Shown here one piece after another: positions 8,562 to 16,687 of a DNA stretch of 64,000 bases. The translations under genes and the position numbers were made by a program. The stretch spans positions 744,001-808,000 of the forward strand of contig CAWFTU010000001.1 of the NCBI GenBank assembly GCA_963818725.1. Direction: 5' to 3'. Under the pieces are notes generated by a model. It was not told the DNA's origin and ran no database searches. It saw only the letters and a program-made list of their open reading frames with translations. The first letter of the stretch is position 1, and each line of letters opens with the position of its first letter. This stretch comes from DATFDN01 sp963818725 (GTDB lineage Bacteria; Pseudomonadota; Alphaproteobacteria; Acetobacterales; Acetobacteraceae).

Positions 8562-9935
8562 ATGAAGCACCGTCCCCGCCCAGCCGAACAGGATGACCTG
8601 CGCGGCCGCGCCTGGTCGACATGATCGATGGGCAGCACGAGTTGGTCCGGCTGGCGGCGCTGATCGACTGGTCCTGGTTCGAGGAACACTGGGCGGGCTT
8701 CTTCCCCTCCCCGGAGGGGCGGCCCGCCCTCCACCCTCGTCTGGTCGCAGGCCTGATGTTCCTGCAGCACGCCCACGGCCTCTCCGACGAGGCCGTCCTC
8801 GCCCGTTGGGTGGAGAACCCGTACCTACCAGCACTTCACCGGCGAGGTGTTCTTCCAGCACCGGCTGCCCCTTCACCCCTCCTCGCTCAGCCGCTGGCGC
8901 GGCCGGATCGGCGAAGAGGGCGTGGAGTGGCTGCTGACCAAGACGGTCGAGGCAGGCCGGGCCTCGGGGGCCGTGAAGCCGCGCAGCCTCTCCGAAATCG
9001 TGGTGGACACCACCGTCATGGAAAAAGCCATCGCTCACCCGACCGACAGCCGGCTCTACGAGACGGCCCGTCGCTCCTTGGTGACGCTGGCGCAGAAGGT
9101 CGGGATCCGGCTGCGGCAAAACTACAACCGCAAGGCCCCGCGTCTGGCCGCCCAGGCCGGGCGTCACGCCCATGCCCGGCAGTTCCGGCGCATGCGCAAG
9201 GCGCTGCGCACGCTGAAGGGCTACACGGGACGCGTCCTGCGCGACACCGGCCGCAAGCTCGGCACTGTCCCCCAGGGGCAACTCCGGAGGCGGATCGAGG
9301 CGCGCATGGCACTCGTCACCCGCCTGCTGCGGCAGACACCCAAGAGCCGGAACAAGATTTACGCCCTGCACGAGCCGGAGGTCGACTGCATCGCCAAGGG
9401 CAAGGCGCGGGTGCGCTACGAGTTTGGCACCAAGGTCAGCGTCGCCACCACCCTCGCCGAGGGCTTCGTCGTCGGTATGCGCTCCATGCCCGGCAACCCC
9501 TATGACGGGCACACGCTCGGCGAGGCCCTCCAGCAGGTCGAGACCCTGACGGCTTGCCGCCCCAGCCTCGCCGTGGTCGACCGCGGCTACCGCGGCCACG
9601 GCGTGCAGGGCACCAGGGTGCTCATCAGCGGCTCACGGCGCGGCATCACGCCGAGGCTGGCCAGGCTCCTCAAGCGCCGCAGTGCGATTGAGCCCGAGAT
9701 CGGCCACATGAAGACCGATGGCCGCCTCGCCCGCTGCGGCCTCAAGGGCCTGCTCGGCGACGCCATCTTCGCCGTCCTCTGCGGCTGCGGGCACAACATC
9801 CGCAGAGATCCTCGCCCACCTCCGGGCGCTTTTGACGGCTCTCCTCGCCAGCCTGCTCCAGCTTCACCCGCGCGCAGACGCCACCTGGTTACCTGCCAGC
9901 CAGCCTGAACGAGTTATTCAAGACCGACTAATTAC
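8562..9935 (+). pseudogene. IS5-type transposase, copy B (three frameshifts)
   Basis: Inverted near-identical copy of the gene at 5485-6909. Comparison with copy A shows one base missing near 8602 (CGGCGG became CGCGG), one extra T near 8826 (codons for NPYHQHF) and one extra G near 9804 (codons for NIRKIL). The middle part from 8847 is in frame and keeps the DDE residues, but a full protein cannot be made. Copy A could act on both copies' ends in trans. Confidence 0.85.
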
Positions 9936-9943
9936 CCGGTACG
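9936..9943. repeat. Direct repeat CCGGTACG, right of composite element
   Basis: Right partner of the repeat at 5529-5536. Lies inside the HEPN-like coding frame (codons for FRTG). Confidence 0.75.
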
Positions 9944-10928
9944 AAACCCAGAATGCACAATTCTGTTTCTGGCGGTGTAGATAAATTGCATATTCTCGTT
10001 TATGACCTCTCCGGAAAGTTGCTGTTTGTTTATGTTGTCGGACAAAACGCGGTGGAATCGGAATGCCTTTGGCCCTCTGTCCACGTTAATACCCAGAAAC
10101 TGTACCAGCCTTTGCAAGAGCGTCTTCGGAAAAGGTTTGGCTTCCCATCCGCGGGTCACACAAAAGTTCTCCGCCGAAGTCACGACGCGCCGGATACAAT
10201 CATCAAAATCGGATGTGAAGTATGAATCTACCGAAATCAATAAAGTCATAAACGTAAGGAGCTCTGACGTTAGGGGCTATATTCTCACTCGGGGGAAAGG
10301 GCGCGAAACTGAGCGGCCAATTCAACGGCATTCGCCGACCCCCTGCGGCCAAGCTTACATGAATTGCCTCAAATGTCGCAAAGGTACGAGACAACAAATG
10401 TTCTTTATGATACCTGTTATCGAGTAAATGCCGGTTGATGCGTGGCATGTACAAAGCGAGATATCCAATTATAAATTTTTCTTTTGGTGGAATGATCTTC
10501 AATCTTATGTCATCCCACAGTTGCTGTGATATCTGCCTGTGGACTTGAATGTGGAGAATGTTTCCGTGCTGGAGTCCCATAATATGGGCTCCATAGAGCC
10601 AAAAGCCGAAAGGGAAGATACACCCGGGGAAAACGAAATTGGCTGTAATTATGCACGCGACCTTCCGCTTATCCTCTACATACGGCTGGTCAATAAAAAA
10701 TCTTTCTAGCGGCGGGCTGTTTATGTGAAGCTCCGAGATCCGGTTCAGTAATGCTACGAGCAGTTTCTTTCTAGCTGCAAATAACGCAAGATCATCTGCG
10801 GCGTCCGGTCTCACTGCAAAAACCGGTATCGCCCGGTTTCTTAAGCCTAAAAGGAGGGCTTCCCTGAATGATGGCATAACTTGAGATCGGTGAAGGTTCT
10901 GTCGTTGCATACTTTTCGTGTCGCTCAC
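9937..10928 (-). pseudogene. HEPN-like gene, 5' part (frameshifted, then cut by composite IS)
   Basis: GTG start at 10928 overlaps the recombinase TGA (GTGA); an ATG at 10910 is an alternative. The first ~220 residues have no recognised domain. One extra C in a CCCC run (plus strand GGGG at 10273-10276) breaks the frame; correcting it gives ...SENIALTSELLTFMTLLISVD... and leads to QFIYTARNRIVHSGF. RNRIVH fits the R-x4-6-H signature of HEPN domains, and the preceding helix spacing resembles Apea-like HEPN proteins, many of which are RNases in defence or toxin systems. The gene is AT-richer than its surroundings, suggesting transfer. Rejoined length would be about 430 residues. Function is inferred from one motif. 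Confidence 0.6.
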
Positions 10929-11448
10929 GGCACTAATCTCGAAATCGTGCTATGGCTGACGTGCTAGCTGCGCGCGATGTCGGCAAGCGTTTCCCCGCCT
11001 ATGTCGCGCCTCCTGATTGCTTTCTGTCTCTGACATCCGGTGAGCTTCGGTTCGCGTCCAAGCCTCACGCCGCGTGCCTTTGCCCGCTCTCGCCCTTCCG
11101 CCGTGCGTTTGCGGATAAGATCGCGCTCGAACTCCGCAAGCCCGCCTAGCACGGTCAGCATCAGCCGCCCGTGCGATGTGGTGGTGTCCGCCCATGCGTC
11201 GCCCACGACCGGAATCCGGCCTTCCTGTCGGTGATGGCGGCGAGGGTGTTCAACAGGTCGCGGGTTGATCGCGCCAGCCGGTCAAGCCGCGTCACCATCA
11301 GCACGTCGCCGGGGTGAAGCACGTCGATCACGCGGCGAAGCTGCGCGCGGTCGGTCGTGGCGCCGCTACATGCGCGTCGCGGAATGCCTTCTTGCATCCG
11401 GCCTTGGTCAGTCGCCGCGCCTGCATCCAATTCATACCGCTCTCCCAA
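10925..11448 (-). pseudogene. Serine recombinase (resolvase/invertase) remnant
   Basis: Recognisable pieces in order: LTKAGCKKAFRDAH, SGATTDRAQLRRVIDVLHPGDVLMVTRLDRLARSTRDLLNTL, WADTTTSHGRLMLTVLGGLAEFERDLI, KARGVRLGREPKLT and a final HTH (ETLADIARS-stop-HVSHSTISRL). Two one-base losses (near 11205 and 11373) and a TAG at 10963-10965, where related proteins have Tyr, break it. The catalytic N-terminal Ser region is lost where it meets livF. Its TGA overlaps the GTG of the HEPN-like gene, so the two were once coupled. Confidence 0.8.
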
Positions 11449-12193
11449 AACACGCCTCAGCCACCCCGCTCCCCGTGTAGAGCCACGTCTTCACCAGCGT
11501 CTCCACGCTGTCCGTGAACTCCGCGCGCAGCCCCTCCGCGAACACCGTCCCCGTGCGCAGCACGTACACGTAATCCGCGACGTCCAGCGCTCCCCTGATG
11601 TTCTGGTCCACCAGCAGCACCGCCTTCCCGGCGCCCGCCAGATCCCGGATCAGCGCGTAGATCCGCGCCCCGATTCGCGGCTCGATGCTGGCGGTTGGCT
11701 CGTCGATCAGGAACACCGCCGGGTCGTTCAGCAGCGCCCGCGCGATCTCCAACTGCCGCTGCTGGCCGCCCGAGAGCGTGCCGGCGTTCTGGCCGCGCTT
11801 CTCCGCCAGGATCGGAAACCGCTCGTACGCGGCCCCGATCGCCGCGCGCACGCGGGCCCGGTCGCGGCGGAAGGTCCAGGCGCCGAGCCGCAGGTTCACC
11901 TCCACGCTGAGATAGGGGAACACGCTCGGCCGCTGCGGCAGGTAGACGACGCCCCGCGCGCCCATCTGGTGCGGGGCCACGCCGTCCAGGGGATCGCCGC
12001 CTGCGCGGACCTCGCCCTGCGAGGGCGGCAGGAATCCGAACAGCACCTTCAGCAAGGTCGATTTCCCGGTGCCGTTGGGGCCAAGCACGCAGCGCACCTG
12101 CCCGGCCACGACGTCGACCGAGACGCCGTGCAGGATGTGGATGCCGGGCAGGTAGCCCGCGACCAGCCCGCGCGCGGAGAGGGACGGGGTCAC
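11432..12193 (-). CDS. livF: Branched-chain-type ABC transporter ATPase (LivF)
   Basis: 253 residues from a GTG start. Walker A GPNGTGKST (~38-46), Q-loop region YLPQRPSVF, ABC signature LSGGQQRQLEIARAL and Walker B AVFLIDEPTAS. One of two ATPases that drive import by the LivHM permease in the inner membrane. The C-terminus (TLVKTWLYTGSGVAEACFG) is unlike usual LivF ends and overlaps the recombinase remnant by 17 bases, so the last residues may come from the junction. Starts inside the stop codon of the preceding dehydroquinase gene once that gene's frameshift is corrected (GTGA). Confidence 0.9.
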   Translation of the reverse strand: MTPSLSARGLVAGYLPGIHILHGVSVDVVAGQVRCVLGPNGTGKSTLLKVLFGFLPPSQGEVRAGGDPLDGVAPHQMGARGVVYLPQRPSVFPYLSVEVNLRLGAWTFRRDRARVRAAIGAAYERFPILAEKRGQNAGTLSGGQQRQLEIARALLNDPAVFLIDEPTASIEPRIGARIYALIRDLAGAGKAVLLVDQNIRGALDVADYVYVLRTGTVFAEGLRAEFTDSVETLVKTWLYTGSGVAEACFGRAV

Positions 12194-12629
12194 GCCGTCC
12201 GTTTTCTCAGGATTTCCAGCATCGCATCCAGGCCGAGGATGTAGAGTGCATCCCGAAGCCGGTGATCACCCCTTCTGCCGCGTCGGACAGGACGCAATGG
12301 ATGTTGCGCTTCGCGATGCTGCTGATGTGGACCTCGACATAGGGCAGCGCCGCTCCCTTGATGCAGTCCTTCAAGGCAAAGCCCGCATAGGTGAAGCCGG
12401 CCGGATTTATGACCAGGCCGTCGAAGCCTTCGTCAACGGCCTGGTAGATACGGTTGATCGCTTCGCCTTCGACGTTGGTGTAGAAGATGTCCAACTGATA
12501 GCCGTGATCCTGGGCGTGGCGGCGCAGCGTGGCGTTAAGCTCCGCCGGGGTCGTCGAGCCATAGATCTCCGGCTCGCGCCGCCCCAGGAACGTGAGATCG
12601 GCTCCTTGCAACAGAAGGATTTTTGTCAT
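12190..12629 (-). pseudogene. Type II 3-dehydroquinate dehydratase-like (frameshift near C-terminus)
   Basis: Matches the AroQ fold: QGADLTFLGRREPEIYG with the active-site loop Tyr, VEGEAINRIYQA, INPAGFTYAGFALKDCI, and VEVHISSIAKR with the catalytic His. The usual GPNLNLLG is GADLTFLG here, so it may be a paralogue with a changed substrate. As written the frame ends at 12207, but one missing base after GFG (near 12246) hides the usual ending: the other frame gives DALYILGLDAML and a stop at 12190-12192 overlapping the livF start. Lies between livMG and livF, so it is probably co-expressed with the transporter. Likely acts on dehydroquinate or a related hydroaromatic acid. Confidence 0.75.
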
Positions 12630-12641
12630 CCCCGCTCTCCC

Positions 12642-14306
12642 TCAATCCGGACCAACTTCCATGTACGCGCGCACCACCTCGGGGTTCTCGCGCACCTCGG
12701 CCACCGAGCCGTCGGCGATCTTCTCCCCGCGCGACATGACGACCATGCGCCGCACCAGGCGCTGGATCGCCTCCAGGTCGTGGTCCACCACCACGAAGGT
12801 CCGCCCCTCTTCGTGCAGCGACCGCACCAGGCCGATGATCTCGTCGCGCAGGAAAGGGTTCACCCCGGCGAAGGGCTCGTCGAGGAACAGGATCGCCGGC
12901 TCCAGCATCAGCGCCCGGCCCAGCTCAAGAAGCTTTTGCTGCCCGCCCGAGAGGCTGCGCGCCGGCTGCGCGGCGAGCGGGGCGAGGTTGAGGAACTCCA
13001 GGTGCCGCCAGGCGGCGCGCATCGCCCCGGCGCGGGTGGCCGCCGCCGCGCGCAGGCCGGGCACCAGCATGTTCTCAAGCACGCTCATCCGGCCGAAGAG
13101 CTGCGTGATCTGGAAGGTGCGCCCCACGCCGCGCGCGGCGAAACGGTCGGGCGGCAGACCGTCGGCACGCTGCCCCCGCACGCGGACCTGCCCGGCGCTC
13201 GGCGGCAGGTGGCCGGTCAAGAGATTGATCGTCGTGGTCTTGCCCGACCCGTTCGGGCCGATCAGCCCGACCAGCTCGCCCGCCTGCACCGCCAGGTCGA
13301 GCGCGTTCACCGCGACGATGCCGCCGAAGCGCCGGGTCAGGCCGGCGGCCTCGACCAGCGCCGTCACGCGCGCCGACCCGGCCAAGCGCGGCACGCGGCG
13401 CACCTGCTCCCAGGCCAGCGCCAGCAAGCCGTTGCGGGCGAAGCGCATGGTCAGCAGCAGCAGCGCGCCGAACAGGACCAACCGCCACTGGCCATAGGCG
13501 CGCAGCGCCTCCACCAGCGCCTCCACCGCGAGCGCGCCGACCACGGCGGCGGTCAGGCTCTCCGACCCGCCGATCACCGCCATCGCCACCACCAGCCCCA
13601 TCTGGTCGACCGAGCCGATGTCCGGGGTCAGCATCCCGATGTAGTGGGCATAGAAGGCGCCCGCGAGGCCGGCGAAGCCGCTGGAGACGGCGAACGCCAG
13701 CACGCGGAACCGCACCACCCGCACCCCGGAGGCCGAGGCCGCGCGTTCGTTCTCGCGGATGGCGCGGAAGAACAAGCCCCAGCGCGAGACGGTCATCCAG
13801 CCCAGCGCGGCCAGGGTGAACGCCAGCAGCCCCAGCGCGACCAGGTAATAGGGGATGTCGGAGCGGCCGTGGAACAGCGTCGCCGCCTGGAACCCGCCGG
13901 AGCCGCCCGTCACTTGGTTCTCGGTGGTGATCACGATGCGCAGCACCTCGGCGAAGGCCAGGGTGAAGATCGCGAGATACGGCCCGCGCATCCGCAGGCA
14001 GACGCCGCCGATGCAAGCGCCCACCGCCAGGCAGAGCGCGACGGCGGCCAGCCCCGCCAGCGGGATCGGCAGGCCGGCGTAGCGCACCATGAGCGCCGAG
14101 GCGTATGCGCCGAGCGCGACAAAGCCCATGTGGCCGAAGGAGAACTGCCCGGCGTAGCCGACCAGCAAGGTCCAGCTCGCGGTCACGATGGCGTAGAATA
14201 GCGCGAGGATGCCGACGGTCAGCCAATAGGGGTCGACGGCGAAGGGGTAGGCCAGCGCGGCCAACGCGGCGGCGGCCCAGGCCAGGAGGGCGGGGCGAGC
14301 CGTCAT
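12642..14306 (-). CDS. livMG: Fused ABC permease-ATPase (LivM-LivG)
   Basis: 554 residues. The first ~300 are a LivM-type permease with about nine hydrophobic segments and the GYAGQFSFGHMGFVALGAY signature; the rest is a LivG ATPase with Walker A GPNGSGKT, the TFQITQLFGRMSVLENML stretch, signature LSGGQQKLLELGRAL and Walker B AILFLDEPFAGVNP. Fusion of the two is a known arrangement in branched-chain/urea/aromatic-acid transporters. The ATG at 14306 overlaps the livH TGA (ATGA); followed after 12 bases by the dehydroquinase gene. Confidence 0.92.
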   Translation of the reverse strand: MTARPALLAWAAAALAALAYPFAVDPYWLTVGILALFYAIVTASWTLLVGYAGQFSFGHMGFVALGAYASALMVRYAGLPIPLAGLAAVALCLAVGACIGGVCLRMRGPYLAIFTLAFAEVLRIVITTENQVTGGSGGFQAATLFHGRSDIPYYLVALGLLAFTLAALGWMTVSRWGLFFRAIRENERAASASGVRVVRFRVLAFAVSSGFAGLAGAFYAHYIGMLTPDIGSVDQMGLVVAMAVIGGSESLTAAVVGALAVEALVEALRAYGQWRLVLFGALLLLTMRFARNGLLALAWEQVRRVPRLAGSARVTALVEAAGLTRRFGGIVAVNALDLAVQAGELVGLIGPNGSGKTTTINLLTGHLPPSAGQVRVRGQRADGLPPDRFAARGVGRTFQITQLFGRMSVLENMLVPGLRAAAATRAGAMRAAWRHLEFLNLAPLAAQPARSLSGGQQKLLELGRALMLEPAILFLDEPFAGVNPFLRDEIIGLVRSLHEEGRTFVVVDHDLEAIQRLVRRMVVMSRGEKIADGSVAEVRENPEVVRAYMEVGPD

Positions 14307-15205
14307 TCCATCGCCACGTGCTCGCGCCCGAACAGGCCGGTCGGGCGGACGAGCAGCACCGCCATCAATACGAGCAGGCTGAACGCCTGCGCGTAGCTGA
14401 GGCCCCGCGTCGGGTCGGGGAACAGCGCCACGAACAGGTTCTCCGACACGCCGAGCAGGAGCGCGGCAACGATGCTGCCGCCGACTGAGCCCATGCCGCC
14501 CAGCACGACGATGGCGAAGGCTTGCGTGTCCGGCACCAGCCCCATCGAGGGCGAAAGCGCGTAGATCGGTCCGACCAGCGCGCCCGCGCCCCCCGCGAGG
14601 GCGCCCCCGACGGCGAAGGCCAGCGTGTAGGCGAGCCGGTCGTTGATGCCGACGATCGCCGCGGATTCGCGAGACTGGCTCACCGCGTTCAGCGCCTGCC
14701 CCCAGGGCGAGCGGGCGAGGAACAGCAATAGCCCGACCAGGATCGCGACGCCGGCCCCGGCGGCGAAGACGCGGTCCCACGACAGCACCAGCTCGCCCGC
14801 GATCAGCGCGCCCGGCCAGAACGAGGGCGGGCGGAGCGGGAACGGGCCGAAGGCGATGATGGCGAGATTGCGCAGCAGGATGGAGATGCCGAAGGTGACG
14901 AGGATGCCGTAGTCGGCCTTGCGCTCCGTGGCCGGACTGTAGAGCGGCGAGAGGAGCGCGCGCTCCAGCGCCGCCGACAGCGCGAACGCGAGCCCCATCG
15001 CCACCAGCACGGCGGGCAGCGGCGGGATGCCGAGCAGGGTGATGACGAAATAGGCGAAATAGCCCCCCATCATGTAGATCTCGCCATGCGCGAAGTTGAC
15101 GATCTTCAGGATCGAGAAGATCACCGTCAGCCCGGCGGCGATCAGCGCGTAGATCACGCCGATGACCAGCCCGTTCAGGGCCTGGGCGAGCAGGTAGCCG
15201 CTCAT
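14303..15205 (-). CDS. livH: Branched-chain-type ABC permease (LivH)
   Basis: 300 residues, eight or so membrane segments, starting MSGYLLAQALNGLVIGVIYAL. Shows the LivH signatures AAGLTVIFSILKIVNFAHGEIYMMGGY and AIVGINDRLAYTLAFAVGGALAGGAGALVG. Forms the membrane channel with LivM. First gene of the run livH-livMG-dehydroquinase-livF; no substrate-binding protein gene is next to it, though a deleted remnant of one lies at 35169-35438. Confidence 0.92.
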   Translation of the reverse strand: MSGYLLAQALNGLVIGVIYALIAAGLTVIFSILKIVNFAHGEIYMMGGYFAYFVITLLGIPPLPAVLVAMGLAFALSAALERALLSPLYSPATERKADYGILVTFGISILLRNLAIIAFGPFPLRPPSFWPGALIAGELVLSWDRVFAAGAGVAILVGLLLFLARSPWGQALNAVSQSRESAAIVGINDRLAYTLAFAVGGALAGGAGALVGPIYALSPSMGLVPDTQAFAIVVLGGMGSVGGSIVAALLLGVSENLFVALFPDPTRGLSYAQAFSLLVLMAVLLVRPTGLFGREHVAME

Positions 15206-15481
15206 CGCGGCGGGATGCGCGCGGGATTGGAGGGCTGCACGACAGAACTCCCACTGCTCGCCGAGGCAGGCGCGCTCGATGGTGCGGCCCTCGCCCATTG
15301 GCACCCGTTGCCCCAAACTGGACCTCGCGCATCGCGATCCGCCGCGGCGAGCCGATAAGCTGGCCTTCTCGCTCGGCGCGGGCGAATTGGCAAGGCCGAT
15401 GCTCGCCGCCCTATTGCGGAACGCGTCGGTTGCGCCGCGCCAAGCCCGCGTGCAGAACTGGCTCGGGACGGGGAGGCGGGC
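15206..15481. promoter_or_regulatory. Divergent promoter region, livH / acyl-CoA dehydrogenase
   Basis: The 276 bases between two divergent start codons must hold promoters for both genes. No convincing operator palindrome was picked out by eye. No gene seen. Confidence 0.4.
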
Positions 15482-16687
15482 ATGAACATCGCGGGCAGCA
15501 GCGCCGACGCGGCGGAGGGGCTGAGCTTCCGGCTGACCGAGGAGCAGCGGCGGCTGGTCGCGACCGTGCGCCGGGTCACGCAGGAGCGGTTCAAGCCCGA
15601 CGCGCCGCGCTACCTGGACGGCAGCTTCCCGTGGGACAATCTCACGCGTCTCGCCGAGCTGGGTGTCGCCGGCATGGCGGTGCCGGAGGCGTATGGCGGG
15701 CTCGGCCTCGGCACGCTGGAATCGGCGCTGGTCCTGGAGGAGATCGCCAAGGGCTGCTACGCCACCGCGATGATGATGCTGGGCGAGATCGGCGTGCAGT
15801 GCCGGATCGTAGCGCATTTCGCCCCCGAGCCCCTGCGCCAGCGTTTCCTGCCCCGGATCGCCGCCGGCGACTGCGTGCTCGCCATCTGCATCACCGAGCC
15901 GGACGCCGGGACCGACGCGGCGCGGATGCGCACCAACGCGGAGGCGCGGGGCGGGCGGATCGTGCTGAACGGCGCCAAGACGCTCATCAGCCGCGCCGAC
16001 GTGGCCGACCTGTTCGTCGTCTTCACCCGCGTCGAGCGCAGGCCGGGCGGCGAGGGCATCGGCTGCCTGCTGGTCGAGAAGGGCGCCAAGGGCGTGATCC
16101 CCGAGGCCAAGTACCACACAATGGGCGGCGAGATGCTGTCCGAGGTGCGGTTCGAGGACGTGGCGGTGCCGGCCGAGAACCTGATCGTGCGCGAGAACGG
16201 CATCCGCCGCCTGTTCAACGCCTTCAACGTGCAGCGCTGTCTGAACGCGGCGATCTGCCTCGGCTCGGTCGAGGGCGCGTTTGACGAGAGCGTGCGCTAC
16301 ATGCGGCTCCGCCAGGTCGGCGGCCACCCGATCGCCGAATTCCAGGGGCTGCGCTGGAAGCTCGTGGACATGTACAAAGAGATCGAGGCGGCGCGCGGCC
16401 TGCTCTACCGGGCCTGTGTTAGCGGGCGGGACTTTCCCGATCCGATGCAGGCCGCGCTGGCCAAGATCCACTGCAACGAGATGGCGATCACCGTCACCAG
16501 CCACGCGGTGCAGATGCACGGCGGGTACGGCTACACCGACGAGTATCCGGTGAGCCGCTTCTTCCGCGCCGCCCGCTTCGGCGGCCTCGGCGGCGGCACC
16601 CCGGACGTGCTGCGCGACCTGGTGGCGCGGCGGGTGTTCGACCGGATCGACCCGAGTGACGGAATCCTAGGCCTGGATACGTTCTGA
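15482..16687 (+). CDS. Acyl-CoA dehydrogenase family protein
   Basis: 401 residues with the three ACAD parts in order: helical N-terminus (LTEEQRRLVATVRRVTQERF), beta domain with the flavin signature CITEPDAGTDAARM, and C-terminal helices with QMHGGYGYTDEYPVSRFFRAAR. At the usual YEGT site it has GLGGGTPDVLRDLVA, so the catalytic-base position differs from medium-chain enzymes. FAD-dependent alpha,beta-dehydrogenation of a CoA thioester is expected. Its placement divergent from a Liv transporter with a dehydroquinase suggests a role on a cyclic or branched acyl-CoA; that is inference. Overlaps the tail of the convergent PEP-CTERM gene by 21 bases. Confidence 0.88.
   Translation: MNIAGSSADAAEGLSFRLTEEQRRLVATVRRVTQERFKPDAPRYLDGSFPWDNLTRLAELGVAGMAVPEAYGGLGLGTLESALVLEEIAKGCYATAMMMLGEIGVQCRIVAHFAPEPLRQRFLPRIAAGDCVLAICITEPDAGTDAARMRTNAEARGGRIVLNGAKTLISRADVADLFVVFTRVERRPGGEGIGCLLVEKGAKGVIPEAKYHTMGGEMLSEVRFEDVAVPAENLIVRENGIRRLFNAFNVQRCLNAAICLGSVEGAFDESVRYMRLRQVGGHPIAEFQGLRWKLVDMYKEIEAARGLLYRACVSGRDFPDPMQAALAKIHCNEMAITVTSHAVQMHGGYGYTDEYPVSRFFRAARFGGLGGGTPDVLRDLVARRVFDRIDPSDGILGLDTF

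Larger units (their letters stand above)
5537..9935. mobile_element. Composite element: two inverted IS5-type copies around IS66-type transposase
   Basis: Two ~1.5-kb IS5-type copies in opposite orientation (5537-7032 and 8439-9935) enclose an IS66-type transposase gene. All four IS ends share GTAATTAGTCGGTCTTGAA. The outer flanks carry the direct repeat CCGGTACG, while the inner flanks do not match it, so the unit appears to have landed as one piece. The target was the HEPN-like gene, whose frame rejoins exactly after excision. Confidence 0.75.

Noticed and set aside
12246..14201. A 651-codon plus-strand frame opposite livMG
   Set aside because: His/Gln/Arg-rich shadow typical of high-GC antisense frames.
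12642..15332. A single 896-codon minus-strand frame
   Set aside because: Its first ~340 codons are the wrong frame of livH; the real gene starts at 14306.
14303..16519. A 738-codon minus-strand frame
   Set aside because: Everything upstream of the ATG at 15205 is antisense to the acyl-CoA dehydrogenase gene.
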